This document shows, one piece after another, positions 20,065 through 30,190 of a stretch of 52,138 nt of DNA; within the stretch, counting starts at the first letter, position 1, and every line of letters begins with the position of its first letter. The stretch is taken from the NCBI GenBank assembly GCA_009776955.1, contig WRMW01000015.1, positions 1 through 52,138 on the forward strand, given 5' to 3'. The stretch comes from Clostridiales bacterium (GTDB taxonomy: Bacteria; Bacillota; Clostridia; Peptostreptococcales; Anaerovoracaceae). The position numbers and the translations under genes are program-made. The notes under the pieces are model-generated. The model was not told the origin of the DNA. It searched no databases and saw only the letters and a list, made by a program, of their open reading frames with translations.

Positions 20065-22905
20065 ATGGACTGCAAAGTTTGCGGAAACGCGGTAAGCAGC
20101 ATCGATAAAATATGCAATGAGTGCGGTAACGATATAGAGGCGCAGCGGCGAGGGTCGCCATCGCTTATGGATGAGAAGGATGAGGCGATTGGCCGCATCC
20201 TGTACGAAGACGACGGAGCTTCTGCGAAGGACAGGCTTGGAGAGCGCAGAAGAAAGCGTCAGGAGGAGAGGGCGTCCTCACAAGGAGGCGGCTTGGCCGG
20301 GTTTTTCTCGGGTGAGCGAAAAGAGGCGCCTGTTGCCGCAAGCGAGGCCGCCAACCCCCCGCCTGCCGATATCGACGATGGGGAGAAACCCCGTCGCAAA
20401 TTCTCAAGCGAATTCATTTTCGGCTCCAAGCCAGAACCAAGGCAAGAGTCCGAAGCAGAGCCGGAAGTTCCTCAGCCCTCCATTATAGAGGCTGCTCCCA
20501 CCGATCACATGCCCGCTCCTGGGCAGCAGACCCTTGCCGATTTTGGCGCCCCCGTCATTGCGGAAAAGCCTTCAGCCACGATCGATACGAGTTCCGATAC
20601 CGTGCCGCCCCCGCCCGCCGACACTTATTTTGCCATGACCCCGTCAGACGAGGAGCAGGCAAAGTTCGAAGTTGACAAGAAAAACGAGGAATTTCAGGAG
20701 CTTTTGGACAAGGAGTTTGAAAGGCTTAAGAAGCACGACACGGATGTCGATATAAAGGAAGCGGTCGACCCTGACAGCGGATCGTATATCCAAGAGCGCA
20801 TAGATTCTTTCCTGCGCCAGTCCGACCTTGACATGAGCCTCGCTATCCGTGCCCGCGAGGAGGTAGAGCCGTCCATGGAGAGGGAAGAGGTTTCTGCGGC
20901 CGCCGCTTTGTCCTATGCAGACCTCTCTATGTTCGACACCATACCTCCGACACAAATTCCGCCTGAGGCAATGCCGGAACCACCGGCTCCAGTCTACGAG
21001 CCCCCGGCACCGCCCATACCTACATACGAGCCACCGGCACCAGTCTACGAGCCTCCGGCTCCAGCATACGAACCCACGCCGTCATTTGGTGCGGCGGTTC
21101 CCGCGAGCGACCCAGTCTACGAACCGCCGGCTCCGCCCATGCCAGCATACGAACCGCCAGTGCCTTCTGTATACGAGCCGCCAGTCCCGGCCTACGAGCC
21201 ACCGGCTCCAGTCTACGAGCCACCGGCACCAGTCTACGAGCCGCCGGCTCCGCCCATGCCAGCATACGAACCGCCAGTGCCTTCTGTATACGAGCCACCG
21301 GCACCAGTCTACGAGCCACCGGCACCAGTCTACGAGCCACCGGCTCCAGCATACGAGCCACCGGCTCCAGCATACGAGCCTCCGGCGCCTCCTGTGCCGC
21401 CCGAACCGTTTGTGGCAATCCCGGAACCGCCGATTCCAGCGCCGGAATTCGCTACGCCGCCCACCCCCCTCGGCACCCGCAACCAAGCGCCGACGCGCTC
21501 AAGCATCGCCGACTTTATGGACCGGCCGATAGACTTCCCCTTTGATGAACCCCCAGCGCCGGAACTTACGCCTCCGGTGTCTGCGCCGCCTGCTGACCTT
21601 GCGCCGCCCGTTGACCTGACGGCGCCTGCCGACTTGGCGCTGGCTGACGACCTGACGCTACCCGATGGCATACCGCCCACAATAGATTCTGTGGTGGCGG
21701 CCATCACGCAAGCAGGGACGACAGAGCCTCCAAAGTCAGACTTTGACTTTGAACCCATCGCATCTGACGCCCCCATTCCGTCCGAGCCTGCATACGAGCT
21801 GCCCGCAGTGCCCCCAATAAGCGTGATGGAAACCCCAGACACCACCGACATTCCAGACACCACCGACAGTCCATACGCCCCTGACGTTCCCGAAACCCCC
21901 GAAACCACGGGAACATACGTTTCCCCGTTCTCCCTCGACTCTTTCTTCGGCGTCGCTATGCCGGAGTCCGAATCCGTGCCAGAGCCGAAGCTAGAGCCAG
22001 AGCCAGAGCCCGAGCCTGAGCTAGAGCCAGAGCCAGTTTTCGACACAACCCTCGCTCTTGAGCCCGCCTCGGAGCCCGAGCCCGAGCCCGAACCCGAACC
22101 CGAACCCGAACCCGAACCCGAACCCGAACCCGTTTCAGGGCTTGTGCCGCCGTCTCGTCCACCAAGGATCGAAAAAACGGACGAACCTGGCGATACCGCC
22201 GAGCCAGCCAAGCCTTCGGACTGGTTTGCCGCTTCTGACTCAGAAGACGTATCGCTTGACAAAATGCTGGACTTCGGCACATCGGCAGAAGAAGTTTCTG
22301 TCCCTGTGTCCGAAGCGGACGACGTCCCCGCACCCGTCCTTCCCCCTGTGCCCGAGGGCGCATCCGGCATCACCACGCCCCCTGCCCTTGTCGTGGTTTC
22401 AACGCCCGACACCGACATCGCCACAGAATCGGACGGCCCTCCGACCTTCTACAAAGAATACACGCAGGGGATACCCATCTCAGCGATAGTCTCTGCGGAC
22501 GCGGCCAAAGCTGCCGAAGAAGCGGCAAGAATAGCTGAGAGAAAGCCGAACGCGCTCCAACAGCAGAAAGGCTCCGCCGTGCCTGGCTTCCTGACAGCCT
22601 ACGACAAAGAGCCGCTTGGCAAACAGCCCGACAAGCCAAGCAAAAAAGCCAAAGCCGCCCCGGCAAAGACCGACCAGAAAACCGCGGGCTTCGAGGCAGA
22701 CCGCAACAAACGCAAGGACAAGCCGCCCCAGTCTGACGGAAAAAGAAGGGCGCTTTCCGTGATCATTACGATTCTCATCATCATATTGGTGCTAGTCGTG
22801 GTGTGCGTCATCTTGCTTAGGTTTGCGCCCGACTCGCTCGGCGCCTACTATGTACAGGACTTTATCGAGACCATGCAACGAACCCTTGGTATCGAAGTTT
22901 TATAA
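20065..22905 (+). CDS. Zinc-ribbon, proline-rich, tail-anchored membrane protein of unknown function
   Basis: This 946-residue protein starts at an ATG after an AAAGGGGAA ribosome-binding site. It opens with a small zinc ribbon (Cys3, Cys6, Cys17, Cys20: CxxC-x10-CxxC). A charged region follows, then a long low-complexity part: [11 protein letters not shown] repeats (about residues 305-445) and an EP-dipeptide run (about residues 640-690). A lysine-rich stretch precedes one strong membrane helix about 50 residues from the end ([20 protein letters not shown]), and about 25 residues follow it. Expected topology is a cytoplasmic zinc ribbon and disordered stalk with a C-terminal anchor. I do not recognise a specific family; zinc ribbon plus one membrane helix is common among Bacillota membrane proteins of unknown role. 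Its own promoter separates it from the giant gene. Function is open. Confidence 0.85.
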   Translation: MDCKVCGNAVSSIDKICNECGNDIEAQRRGSPSLMDEKDEAIGRILYEDDGASAKDRLGERRRKRQEERASSQGGGLAGFFSGERKEAPVAASEAANPPPADIDDGEKPRRKFSSEFIFGSKPEPRQESEAEPEVPQPSIIEAAPTDHMPAPGQQTLADFGAPVIAEKPSATIDTSSDTVPPPPADTYFAMTPSDEEQAKFEVDKKNEEFQELLDKEFERLKKHDTDVDIKEAVDPDSGSYIQERIDSFLRQSDLDMSLAIRAREEVEPSMEREEVSAAAALSYADLSMFDTIPPTQIPPEAMPEPPAPVYEPPAPPIPTYEPPAPVYEPPAPAYEPTPSFGAAVPASDPVYEPPAPPMPAYEPPVPSVYEPPVPAYEPPAPVYEPPAPVYEPPAPPMPAYEPPVPSVYEPPAPVYEPPAPVYEPPAPAYEPPAPAYEPPAPPVPPEPFVAIPEPPIPAPEFATPPTPLGTRNQAPTRSSIADFMDRPIDFPFDEPPAPELTPPVSAPPADLAPPVDLTAPADLALADDLTLPDGIPPTIDSVVAAITQAGTTEPPKSDFDFEPIASDAPIPSEPAYELPAVPPISVMETPDTTDIPDTTDSPYAPDVPETPETTGTYVSPFSLDSFFGVAMPESESVPEPKLEPEPEPEPELEPEPVFDTTLALEPASEPEPEPEPEPEPEPEPEPEPVSGLVPPSRPPRIEKTDEPGDTAEPAKPSDWFAASDSEDVSLDKMLDFGTSAEEVSVPVSEADDVPAPVLPPVPEGASGITTPPALVVVSTPDTDIATESDGPPTFYKEYTQGIPISAIVSADAAKAAEEAARIAERKPNALQQQKGSAVPGFLTAYDKEPLGKQPDKPSKKAKAAPAKTDQKTAGFEADRNKRKDKPPQSDGKRRALSVIITILIIILVLVVVCVILLRFAPDSLGAYYVQDFIETMQRTLGIEVL
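20980..21390 (+). repeat. YEPPAP-coding tandem repeats
   Basis: Imperfect 18- to 21-bp units of the form TACGAGCCACCGGCACCAG encode repeats of (V/A)YEPPAP, with larger blocks such as [15 protein letters not shown] present twice. Near-identical DNA units suggest slippage or recombination can change the length. Confidence 0.9.
22074..22132 (+). repeat. Hexanucleotide repeat coding for Glu-Pro
   Basis: About nine tandem copies of the hexamer GAACCC/GAGCCC encode an EP run. A less regular EP stretch lies just upstream at 21979-22040. Unit length is a multiple of three, so copy changes keep the frame. Confidence 0.9.
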
Positions 22906-22942
22906 ATATAATTGAAGCATAGCAGAAAGAGAAGGTTTATTA

Positions 22943-25897
22943 ATGGACAACAATAAAAAGAAAAGAGCCGTAACGGGGGTCGTGATAGGCTGCATAATAG
23001 CGCTCATTGCCCTTGTTGCGCTGTCGGATTTCATCACGAACATACTCTGGTTCATTGATGTGGGCTATATCAGCGTCTATCTGACAAAGCTTTTGACGCA
23101 GCTATACATAGGCATACCATTGTTTTTCATATTGTTTTTCGGCGGCACGGTATACCTGAAAGCCATCAACAGAGGGTATCACAAGCGGCTTATCGTTGCG
23201 GAGGAAAGGCTTGGCGCCAAAGGCCAGAAGCGGCTGGGACAGGCTTTCGCGGCCTTGTCGTCGCTTATCATCACCGGCAACGCGGTCAGCTCCATCTGGT
23301 ACACCTTCCTTCAGTTCACAAACTCGACGGACTTTGGCATAGCAGACCCGATATTCAACAACGACGTATCATTCTATACTTTCAGACTGCAATTCATTCA
23401 CGGGCTGAACAATTCCATAATTACGGCCATCGTCGTCTATGCATTTATGACTTTCATTTACTACGCAATAATGCTAAATGCTTGCCCGCCCAAGGCCATC
23501 CCCCAGGAAGATATGGACGAGGACGAGCTTGCCAAGCGCCGCAAATCGGCGCAGCAGCGCAGCGCGTTCACCGAAAACCTTATGCGTGCGTTCGGCATAG
23601 ACCCGGACATGATAGCGCCGCAGACCACGCAGCCAAAGGGCGAGAGCGGCGGCGGTTTCCGCGACCTTATCTACATCGCGTCCAAGCAGATTATCGTGCT
23701 GGGCATCCTGTTCTTCATAATGCTCGGCGTGTACTTCTTCCTGCTCCAGTTCGATTTGCTCTATACCAGCTCCGACGTTCTTTACGGCGCGGGCTATAAG
23801 GATATCAACATCACGCTTTGGATTTATCGCATACTTGTGGTCATGTCCGTGCTGGCGGCAGTCATGTTCGCTCGCGGCGTGATGATGAAGAAAGCCAAGA
23901 CCACATTTGCCGTCCCCGTAGCCATGATAGCCGTCGGCGTCGTAGGCCTTATCATAGGCGGCGTCGTGCAGACCTTGGTCGTATCCCCCGACGCTATCAA
24001 CAGAGAGGGTCCCTATATCGAATACAATATCGAGTTCACGCAAAACGCTTACGGGCTCAGGGATGTCACTCGCATAGACTTTCCGGCGGACAATCTGCTG
24101 ACCGGCGAGGACATCCTGAACAACATGGAGACCATCAACAATATCAGGATAAACGACTACGAACCTGCAAGGATATTCTACAATTCCACGCAGAGTATCC
24201 GGCAGTATTATTATTTCAATCAGGTAAACGTGGACCGTTATATGATAAACGGCGAGTACACGCAGACCTTCGCCACTGCGCGCGAGATCGACGAGAGCAG
24301 GATACCGCAGGAATGGGTCAATCTGCACCTGAAATACACTCACGGCTACGGCATCGTCATGTCGCGGGTCGATCAGGTGACGGCGACCGGGCAGCCCGAG
24401 ACGCTTATCAAGAACATACCGCCCGACGCCTCGCTTGTTGAAGAAATCGACATCACCCAGCCCGAAATCTACTTCGGCGAGCTCACGAACAACTTCGTAC
24501 TCGTGAACACGGACGAGGACGAGTTCAACTATCCCTCTGGCAGCGAGAACGTGCAGACTCGCTATTCGGCGGACGAAAGCGGCGTAAAGATGAACTTCTT
24601 CAACCGACTTATGTTCTCCATCAGCGAGGGCGACATACAGCTTCTCTTTTCGAGCAACGTACATAGCGAGAGCCGCATCATCGTAAACCGCAATATCGCG
24701 GACCGCGTACGCACCATTATGCGCTTCCTCGACTACTCCGACCCGTATATAGTCACGGCGAACGGCAAGCTTTACTGGATTATCGACGCTTACACCACAA
24801 GCGGCCACTATCCTTACTCGCAGCCGTACAATCCGGGCAGCGCCAATCCGGTCAATTATGTAAGAAACTCCGTCAAGGTAGTGATTGACGCCTATACGGG
24901 CGATACGGGCTTCTATCTTATAGATACGACAGATCCGGTCGCGATGACTCTGGGCAAGATATTCCCGGATCTTTTCCGCTCAATGGGAGAGATGCCGGAC
25001 GGTGTCGCGCCGCATATCCGTTACCCGAACACCATGCTCAATATCCAGGCGAATATTTTCAAGCAATATCACGTAAATGACGTCACGGTGTTCTTCCAAG
25101 GCGAGGACCGTTGGGATATAGCGCGCGAGAAGATCGGGGCAAGCGAGGAAGAGGTCTACATGTACCCGAACTACTACATAATGAGGCTTCCTGGCGAGCA
25201 GCATGTCGAGTTCGTCAATTCCATACCGTACACGCCCAAGGACAGAAATAATATGACCGGGCTTCTGGTGGCACGGAACGACGGGGATCGCTATGGTGAG
25301 CTGCTATTGTATCAACTTCCCAAAGGCAATATAATCATGGGTCCGAGCCAGATAGACGCCCAAATATCGCAGCACCCAGTCATATCACAGGACTTCGCGC
25401 TATGGGAGAACTCAGGCTCGACTTATAGTCGGGGCAATATGTTCGTGATTCCGATAGAGGACAGCCTGATGTATGTGGAGCCCATCTATCTGCGTGCGAC
25501 CGCCAGTTCCATGCCGGAGGTCAAGCGCGTAATAATTTACTACGACGAGCGGATAGCATATGAAGAGACGCTTGCGGAGGCGCTCGAGAGCATGTTCGGC
25601 GCGAAGGTGCATGAGGCGATGGTGGATAGGTACGGCGAGTATGAGGCGCCAGGGACGGTGCCGACGCCCGCCCCGACGCCCGGCACGACACCTACGCCCG
25701 GCACGACACCGACGCCTAGCCCGACGCCGACGCCCGGCCCTGATGTCGATTTTGGCGAGTTCACGACGGAGGAGCTGATTTTGGCGGCGCAGGCGGCGTT
25801 TGACAGAGGCGAACGGGCGATGAGGGCCGGCAACTGGGCAGCCTACGGCGAGGCGCAGGCCGAGCTTGCGGATATACTGGCGAGGCTCGCCGAATAG
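22943..25897 (+). CDS. UPF0182 family multi-pass membrane protein
   Basis: This 984-residue protein has the UPF0182 layout. About seven hydrophobic segments occupy the first ~340 residues, including the family-like stretch WFIDVGYISVYLTKLLTQL. A large extracytoplasmic soluble domain follows, with motifs such as NNIRINDYEP, THGYGIVMSRV and YPNYYIMRLPGE. A Pro/Thr linker (PTPAPTPGTTPTPG-type, about residues 908-936) precedes a short C-terminal helical segment with GNWAAYGEAQAELADI, also typical of the family. The start is the ATG after AGAGAAGG. It lies 37 bases after the zinc-ribbon gene and 21 bases before serS, so it may be co-transcribed with either. The biochemical role of the family is not known to me. 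Confidence 0.93.
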   Translation: MDNNKKKRAVTGVVIGCIIALIALVALSDFITNILWFIDVGYISVYLTKLLTQLYIGIPLFFILFFGGTVYLKAINRGYHKRLIVAEERLGAKGQKRLGQAFAALSSLIITGNAVSSIWYTFLQFTNSTDFGIADPIFNNDVSFYTFRLQFIHGLNNSIITAIVVYAFMTFIYYAIMLNACPPKAIPQEDMDEDELAKRRKSAQQRSAFTENLMRAFGIDPDMIAPQTTQPKGESGGGFRDLIYIASKQIIVLGILFFIMLGVYFFLLQFDLLYTSSDVLYGAGYKDINITLWIYRILVVMSVLAAVMFARGVMMKKAKTTFAVPVAMIAVGVVGLIIGGVVQTLVVSPDAINREGPYIEYNIEFTQNAYGLRDVTRIDFPADNLLTGEDILNNMETINNIRINDYEPARIFYNSTQSIRQYYYFNQVNVDRYMINGEYTQTFATAREIDESRIPQEWVNLHLKYTHGYGIVMSRVDQVTATGQPETLIKNIPPDASLVEEIDITQPEIYFGELTNNFVLVNTDEDEFNYPSGSENVQTRYSADESGVKMNFFNRLMFSISEGDIQLLFSSNVHSESRIIVNRNIADRVRTIMRFLDYSDPYIVTANGKLYWIIDAYTTSGHYPYSQPYNPGSANPVNYVRNSVKVVIDAYTGDTGFYLIDTTDPVAMTLGKIFPDLFRSMGEMPDGVAPHIRYPNTMLNIQANIFKQYHVNDVTVFFQGEDRWDIAREKIGASEEEVYMYPNYYIMRLPGEQHVEFVNSIPYTPKDRNNMTGLLVARNDGDRYGELLLYQLPKGNIIMGPSQIDAQISQHPVISQDFALWENSGSTYSRGNMFVIPIEDSLMYVEPIYLRATASSMPEVKRVIIYYDERIAYEETLAEALESMFGAKVHEAMVDRYGEYEAPGTVPTPAPTPGTTPTPGTTPTPSPTPTPGPDVDFGEFTTEELILAAQAAFDRGERAMRAGNWAAYGEAQAELADILARLAE

Positions 25898-25918
25898 GCG
25901 GAAAGGCGTCAAGAATCC

Positions 25919-27199
25919 ATGCTGGACATCAAACGTATAAGAGAAGATTTCGAAAATGTGCTTGCCGCGGTCGAGAGCCGCGGCAAGGGCGACTATGGCC
26001 TTGCCGCGGCTCTCGAAACAGACAAGCGGCGGCGCGGGCTTATAGCCGAAGCCGAGCAGATGAAGGCGCGCCAGAATGCGGTATCGAAAGAGGTGCCGCG
26101 TATCAAGGCGGAGGGCGGGGACGCCTCGGCCATCCTCGAAGAGATGAAAGCCCTGGCAGGCCAAGTAAAAGAAAAGGAAGCGGCGGCGGCCGAGGCCGAC
26201 GCCGCGCTCAATGAAGCGCTGCTCGGCGTCCCCAACACGCCGGACGCAACCGTCCCTGTCGGGGCCGACGACAGTGCAAATTTGGAAATCCGTCGCCACG
26301 GCGAGCCTACGGCCTTCAGCTTCGAACCCAAAGCTCATTGGGACATAGGCACAGACCTGGACATTTTGGACTTCGAGCGCGCCGCGAAAATATCCGGTAC
26401 ACGCTTCACCGTATACAAAGGGCTTGGCGCAAGGCTCGAACGTGCCGTCATAAACTTCATGCTCGATCTGCATACGGGCGAGCACGGCTATACGGAGATA
26501 CTTCCGCCCTTTATGGTCAATCGCGCCTCGATGACAGGCACAGGCCAGCTCCCCAAGTTCGAAGAGGATATGTTCCATGTGCCGGCCAAGGATTTCTTCC
26601 TCGTGCCGACTGCGGAAGTCCCGCTTACGAACCTATATATGGACGAGATATTGGACGCTTCGGCCTTGCCGATCTACCTTACGGCCTACACCCCATGCTT
26701 CCGCAAGGAGGCGGGTTCGGCCGGCCGTGACACGCGCGGGCTTATCCGCGTCCATCAGTTCAACAAGGTTGAGTTGGTCAAGTTCGCGAAGCCGGAAGAC
26801 AGTTGGGATGAGTTGGAATCCCTTACGTCTGCGGCTGAAGAGGTGTTGAAGCGCCTCGGCCTGCCCTATCGCATCGTGGCGCTCGCAAGCGGCGACCTTG
26901 GCTTCTCGTCCTCAAAAACCTACGACATAGAAGTTTGGATGCCTAGCTACGGCCGCTACGTGGAGATCAGCTCATGCAGCAACTTCACCGACTATCAGGC
27001 CCGTCGCGCCGGCATACGTTTTCGCCGCGGCCCCGGCGAAAAGCCTGAATACGTCCACACCCTAAACGGCTCTGGCCTCGCCGTCGGTCGCACCGTCGCC
27101 GCCATCCTGGAAAACTTCCAGCAGGCGGACGGCACCGTCACCATACCCGAAGCCCTTCGCTCCTATATCGGAGCCGACGTGATAGGCGGGGAAGGATAG
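25919..27199 (+). CDS. serS: Seryl-tRNA synthetase
   Basis: This 426-residue class II synthetase charges tRNA-Ser (and tRNA-Sec) with serine. The N-terminal ~110 residues form the charged helical arm that grips the long variable arm of tRNA-Ser. The catalytic core shows motif 2 ([20 protein letters not shown]) and motif 3 ([18 protein letters not shown]). Length is normal. The ATG lies 12 bases after GAAAGG. Only 12 bases separate it from prfB, so the two are probably one transcript. Confidence 0.97.
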   Translation: MLDIKRIREDFENVLAAVESRGKGDYGLAAALETDKRRRGLIAEAEQMKARQNAVSKEVPRIKAEGGDASAILEEMKALAGQVKEKEAAAAEADAALNEALLGVPNTPDATVPVGADDSANLEIRRHGEPTAFSFEPKAHWDIGTDLDILDFERAAKISGTRFTVYKGLGARLERAVINFMLDLHTGEHGYTEILPPFMVNRASMTGTGQLPKFEEDMFHVPAKDFFLVPTAEVPLTNLYMDEILDASALPIYLTAYTPCFRKEAGSAGRDTRGLIRVHQFNKVELVKFAKPEDSWDELESLTSAAEEVLKRLGLPYRIVALASGDLGFSSSKTYDIEVWMPSYGRYVEISSCSNFTDYQARRAGIRFRRGPGEKPEYVHTLNGSGLAVGRTVAAILENFQQADGTVTIPEALRSYIGADVIGGEG

Positions 27200-27211
27200 G
27201 CGTCAAACAAG

Positions 27212-28318
27212 ATGATTGACATCGACCAGATAAAATCTGAAATGGGCGGGCTGCGAGTGCAGCTTGGAGAATACGCATCCGCGATGAGGATAAACGCGCT
27301 CTCCCTGCGCCTCGACAAGCTTATCGCCCAAACCGAGGAACAGGACTTCTGGGATGACCACGAAGCGGCCAGCGAAGTCCTCAAGGAAAAGAAAGCCATC
27401 GAAACGAAGATGTCAGGCTATAAGTGCCTCAAGGCTGAACTCAGCGATCTCGAAGTAATGCTTGAGCTTGCCATGGAGGACTCGGACGGAGGCCTTGCCG
27501 AAGAGGCGGTCACAGCTTACAAGAAATTCGCAAAAGACCTCGACGAAGCAAAGATAGCAAGCCTGCTCGACGGCGAACACGATTCCGCGAACGCCATCGT
27601 CACCATACACTCCGGCGCAGGCGGCACGGACGCCCAGGACTGGGCTGAGATGCTTTACCGCATGTACACTCGCTGGGCTGAGTCCAAAAACTACAAAGTC
27701 CGGCTCTGGGAGCTGCAAAGCGCCGACGAGGCCGGCATCAAAAGCGCGACATTCACCGTTGCGGGCGAAAACGCCTACGGCTACCTCAAGGTCGAAAAAG
27801 GCATACACCGCCTTGTGCGGATATCGCCGTTCAACGCGCAGGGCAAGAGGCAGACCAGCTTTGCCTCTGTCGATGTCATGCCTGAGATCGACGAGGAAGT
27901 GACCGTCGAAATAGACGAGGGCGATCTGCGCATAGACACCTATCGCTCGTCAGGGGCTGGCGGGCAGCACGTCAACAAGACGGATAGCGCCGTGCGCATC
28001 ACGCATCTGCCGACAAACATAGTCGTCACTTGCCAGAACGAACGCTCGCAGCACCAAAACAAAGAAGTCGCGCTGCGTATATTAAAGTCAAAGCTGCTCG
28101 AAATAGCCGAGCGTGAACACAAAGAAAGCCTTGCCGAGCTTGCCGGCGACTATAGCCAGATCGCATGGGGCAGCCAGATACGCTCCTACGTGTTCCATCC
28201 CTATTCGCTCGTCAAAGACCACCGCACCGATGCGGAAAACGGCAACGTGCAAGCAGTGATGGACGGCGACCTCGATATGTTCATCAACGAAAAACTAAAA
28301 CAACGGGATCACGTATGA
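27212..28318 (+). CDS. prfB: Peptide chain release factor 2, no programmed frameshift
   Basis: This 368-residue class I release factor reads UAA and UGA and triggers peptide release. It has the RF2-specific SPF tripeptide (RISPFNAQGKR) and the catalytic GGQ (SSGAGGQHVNKTDSA). The N-terminal region runs through the usual +1 frameshift site (around codons 24-30, YASAMRINALSLRLDK) in one frame with no in-frame UGA, so the classical autoregulation is absent. It follows serS by 12 bases and shares ATGA with the next gene. Confidence 0.97.
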   Translation: MIDIDQIKSEMGGLRVQLGEYASAMRINALSLRLDKLIAQTEEQDFWDDHEAASEVLKEKKAIETKMSGYKCLKAELSDLEVMLELAMEDSDGGLAEEAVTAYKKFAKDLDEAKIASLLDGEHDSANAIVTIHSGAGGTDAQDWAEMLYRMYTRWAESKNYKVRLWELQSADEAGIKSATFTVAGENAYGYLKVEKGIHRLVRISPFNAQGKRQTSFASVDVMPEIDEEVTVEIDEGDLRIDTYRSSGAGGQHVNKTDSAVRITHLPTNIVVTCQNERSQHQNKEVALRILKSKLLEIAEREHKESLAELAGDYSQIAWGSQIRSYVFHPYSLVKDHRTDAENGNVQAVMDGDLDMFINEKLKQRDHV

Positions 28319-28989
28319 TAACCACCGTCCTCTTTGACCTTGACGGAACCCTGCTCGACACGAACGAGCTTATCGCCGACTCATGGCGCTACACCTATCG
28401 CACCCTGAACGCTGGCCATATCACAGACGACGAAATACGCAGCACTATGGGCGAAACCATTCCCGACTCCATGCGCAGATTACTGCCTGGCATAGATGTG
28501 GATCACATTTCTACCATCTACCGTGATTACCAGCGCGCAAAATTCCTTGATGGCATAAGCCTCTTTGACGGTGCGGAAGACGTTTTGCGCACGCTCAAAG
28601 CGGACGGTTACAAAATTGGGGTCGTGACGAGCCGCATGGCCTACACCACAGGCTTGGCCCTAAAACACTTCAGTATAGAACATATGTTCGATACCGTGGT
28701 GACCGCGACCGATACAGACAAGCACAAGCCTGACCCGACCCCATTGCATATGGCGCTCGATGCAGTCGGCAGCAAGCCGGAGGAGTCGGTCTTCATAGGG
28801 GACACCATAGCCGACATAAAAGCCGGGCGCTCCGCAGGCATATTCACCATGTTCGTCGACTGGTCCTTCGCCCTCCCCCCGGAAAAGCGGGCGACCGCAC
28901 CCGTGCCCGACCTCATCGTCACATCCCTTCGCGACATCCCTTCCTTTATCGCAAGCGGCATCCCCGCCATCCCCTATGAAATCACGTAA
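28315..28989 (+). CDS. HAD-family phosphatase, PpaX/phosphoglycolate-phosphatase-like
   Basis: The start is the ATG that overlaps the prfB stop (ATGA, 28315-28318), giving 224 residues. All HAD motifs are visible: FDLDGTLLDT (residues 6-15, Asp nucleophile), VVTSR (motif II), the KHKPDP lysine (motif III) and GDTIADIKAG (motif IV). The helical cap between motifs I and II marks subclass IA, as in PpaX pyrophosphatase and Gph. The substrate cannot be read from the sequence. Translational coupling to prfB is likely. Confidence 0.9.
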   Translation: MITTVLFDLDGTLLDTNELIADSWRYTYRTLNAGHITDDEIRSTMGETIPDSMRRLLPGIDVDHISTIYRDYQRAKFLDGISLFDGAEDVLRTLKADGYKIGVVTSRMAYTTGLALKHFSIEHMFDTVVTATDTDKHKPDPTPLHMALDAVGSKPEESVFIGDTIADIKAGRSAGIFTMFVDWSFALPPEKRATAPVPDLIVTSLRDIPSFIASGIPAIPYEIT

Positions 28990-29593
28990 AACTGACCGCG
29001 AAATAAGCCGCAACATCCCATCCGTCATTGCGGGAGGGCTTAGCTCTCGGTCGCTCGCCACCCCTCGTCATTCCGCCACTGCTGATGTCATCTTTCACAT
29101 CTTCGCCGTGCTTATCGCCATCCTTCTCCCCTTGTCGCTCATCGTGCTTGCGGCAGGCATCACCTTCCGAATGCCCGAGCTCGCGACCTTTGCAATAAAC
29201 ATGAGCGACACGCTTGCGGAACTCAGCCTTGATGCTGCAATGGACGAAATAGACCAAAGCGCAATAAAAAACATGTTCGACAGCATTTTCTACCCCTCAA
29301 TAATAGGCCTTGCGCTTTCGCTCGCATTCGCTGTCGCCGTCCGCCTTTCAGGCCGGCCCCGCCTACTGAAGCACGCTCTCCGTGCCTCCGCTTTCATCTA
29401 CATCGCCGCCGCCGTTTTCACCTTTGCGATGGCGCTGTACCCGCCCCTGCGCGAAGCTGCTTTCGCGCCGTCCGACGGAATATACCCGCTCATTTCAGCC
29501 GCCATGATCTGCCTTGTTTCATTTATAATATATATAGTGATATACTCTGTTTTGCGACGCTTCACGAAAGAGCGCGAAACGATGTTCAAGTAA
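28976..29593 (+). CDS. Small membrane protein of unknown function
   Basis: A 205-residue protein whose ATG overlaps the end of the HAD gene by 14 bases. There are four hydrophobic segments (about residues 40-62, 100-123, 136-155 and 168-192) and a basic C-terminus. I recognise no family. Residues 15-35 come from DNA with two GTCATTxCG motifs, which resembles an intergenic palindromic repeat, so part of the N-terminus may derive from such a repeat. No good later start codon exists before the first membrane segment. Confidence 0.65.
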   Translation: MKSRKTDREISRNIPSVIAGGLSSRSLATPRHSATADVIFHIFAVLIAILLPLSLIVLAAGITFRMPELATFAINMSDTLAELSLDAAMDEIDQSAIKNMFDSIFYPSIIGLALSLAFAVAVRLSGRPRLLKHALRASAFIYIAAAVFTFAMALYPPLREAAFAPSDGIYPLISAAMICLVSFIIYIVIYSVLRRFTKERETMFK

Positions 29594-29636
29594 GGGCGGC
29601 CGGCCGCGGGCGCCCACAAAAAAGGAGGAAAACACA

Positions 29637-30182
29637 ATGGTATACGTACATCTAGCCGACGGTTTTGAGGAAATCGAAGCTCTGACGATAATAGACCTGC
29701 TGCGTCGTGCCGCCATCGAAACCGAGACCGTTTCGATCACAGGCCAGCTTCCCGTAGTCGGGGCGCACGGCGTCAAAGTAATCGCCGACATACTCTTCGA
29801 GGATGCCGTCTACGCGAATTGCGAGCTTATAGTGCTGCCCGGAGGTATGCCTGGCTCGACAAATCTCGCCGCGCACGAGGGTCTTTGCGAAAAAATCCTG
29901 TCCTTCAACAATCAGGGCAAGAGGCTCGCCGCAATATGCGCAGCCCCGCTCGTGTTGGGCCGCACAGGGGTTCTCAAAGGCAAGAAAGCCACATGCTATC
30001 CGAGTTTTGAAGAAGAGCTTGATGGCGCGGAAGTCGTGGATGCCCCAGTCGTCGTAGACCAAAACGTCATCACCTCGCGCGGGCCTGGCACTGCCATGGC
30101 GTTCGCCCTTAGGCTTATAGAGGAGCTTAAAAGAAAAGAGGCCGCAACAGCAGTCGCCGGCGGCCTCCTATACACTCCCTAA
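29637..30182 (+). CDS. DJ-1/PfpI family protein
   Basis: 181 residues, starting after a strong AAAGGAGG. The fold markers of the DJ-1/YajL branch are present: a Glu in DGFEEIE (residues 8-14), LPGGMPGS and the nucleophile-elbow cysteine in AAICAAP (Cys101), followed by TSRGPGTA. Family members act as deglycase/chaperone-like stress proteins or have unassigned roles; the particular activity here is not decided. The final codons contain the terminator of the convergent rubrerythrin gene. Confidence 0.92.
   Translation: MVYVHLADGFEEIEALTIIDLLRRAAIETETVSITGQLPVVGAHGVKVIADILFEDAVYANCELIVLPGGMPGSTNLAAHEGLCEKILSFNNQGKRLAAICAAPLVLGRTGVLKGKKATCYPSFEEELDGAEVVDAPVVVDQNVITSRGPGTAMAFALRLIEELKRKEAATAVAGGLLYTP
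30127..30167 (-). terminator. Rubrerythrin terminator embedded in the DJ-1 coding sequence
   Basis: Read on the minus strand, an 8-bp GC stem (GAGGCCGC with GCGGCCTC, plus positions 30160-30167 and 30138-30145) is followed directly by TTTTCTTTT. That is a canonical intrinsic terminator for the leftward rubrerythrin transcript. It lies inside the last 20 codons of the convergent DJ-1 gene. In the plus direction the T run (30187-30193) is about 20 bases away, so it fits poorly there. Confidence 0.8.
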
Positions 30183-30190
30183 AGATTTTT

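Noticed and set aside
22074..22132. Non-coding satellite or CRISPR-like repeat
   Set aside because: It is a coding hexamer for Glu-Pro inside a continuous reading frame.
28165..28314. Upstream extension of the HAD phosphatase
   Set aside because: It overlaps the prfB C-terminus in another frame; the ATGA start at 28315 begins right at the DLDGT-containing strand.
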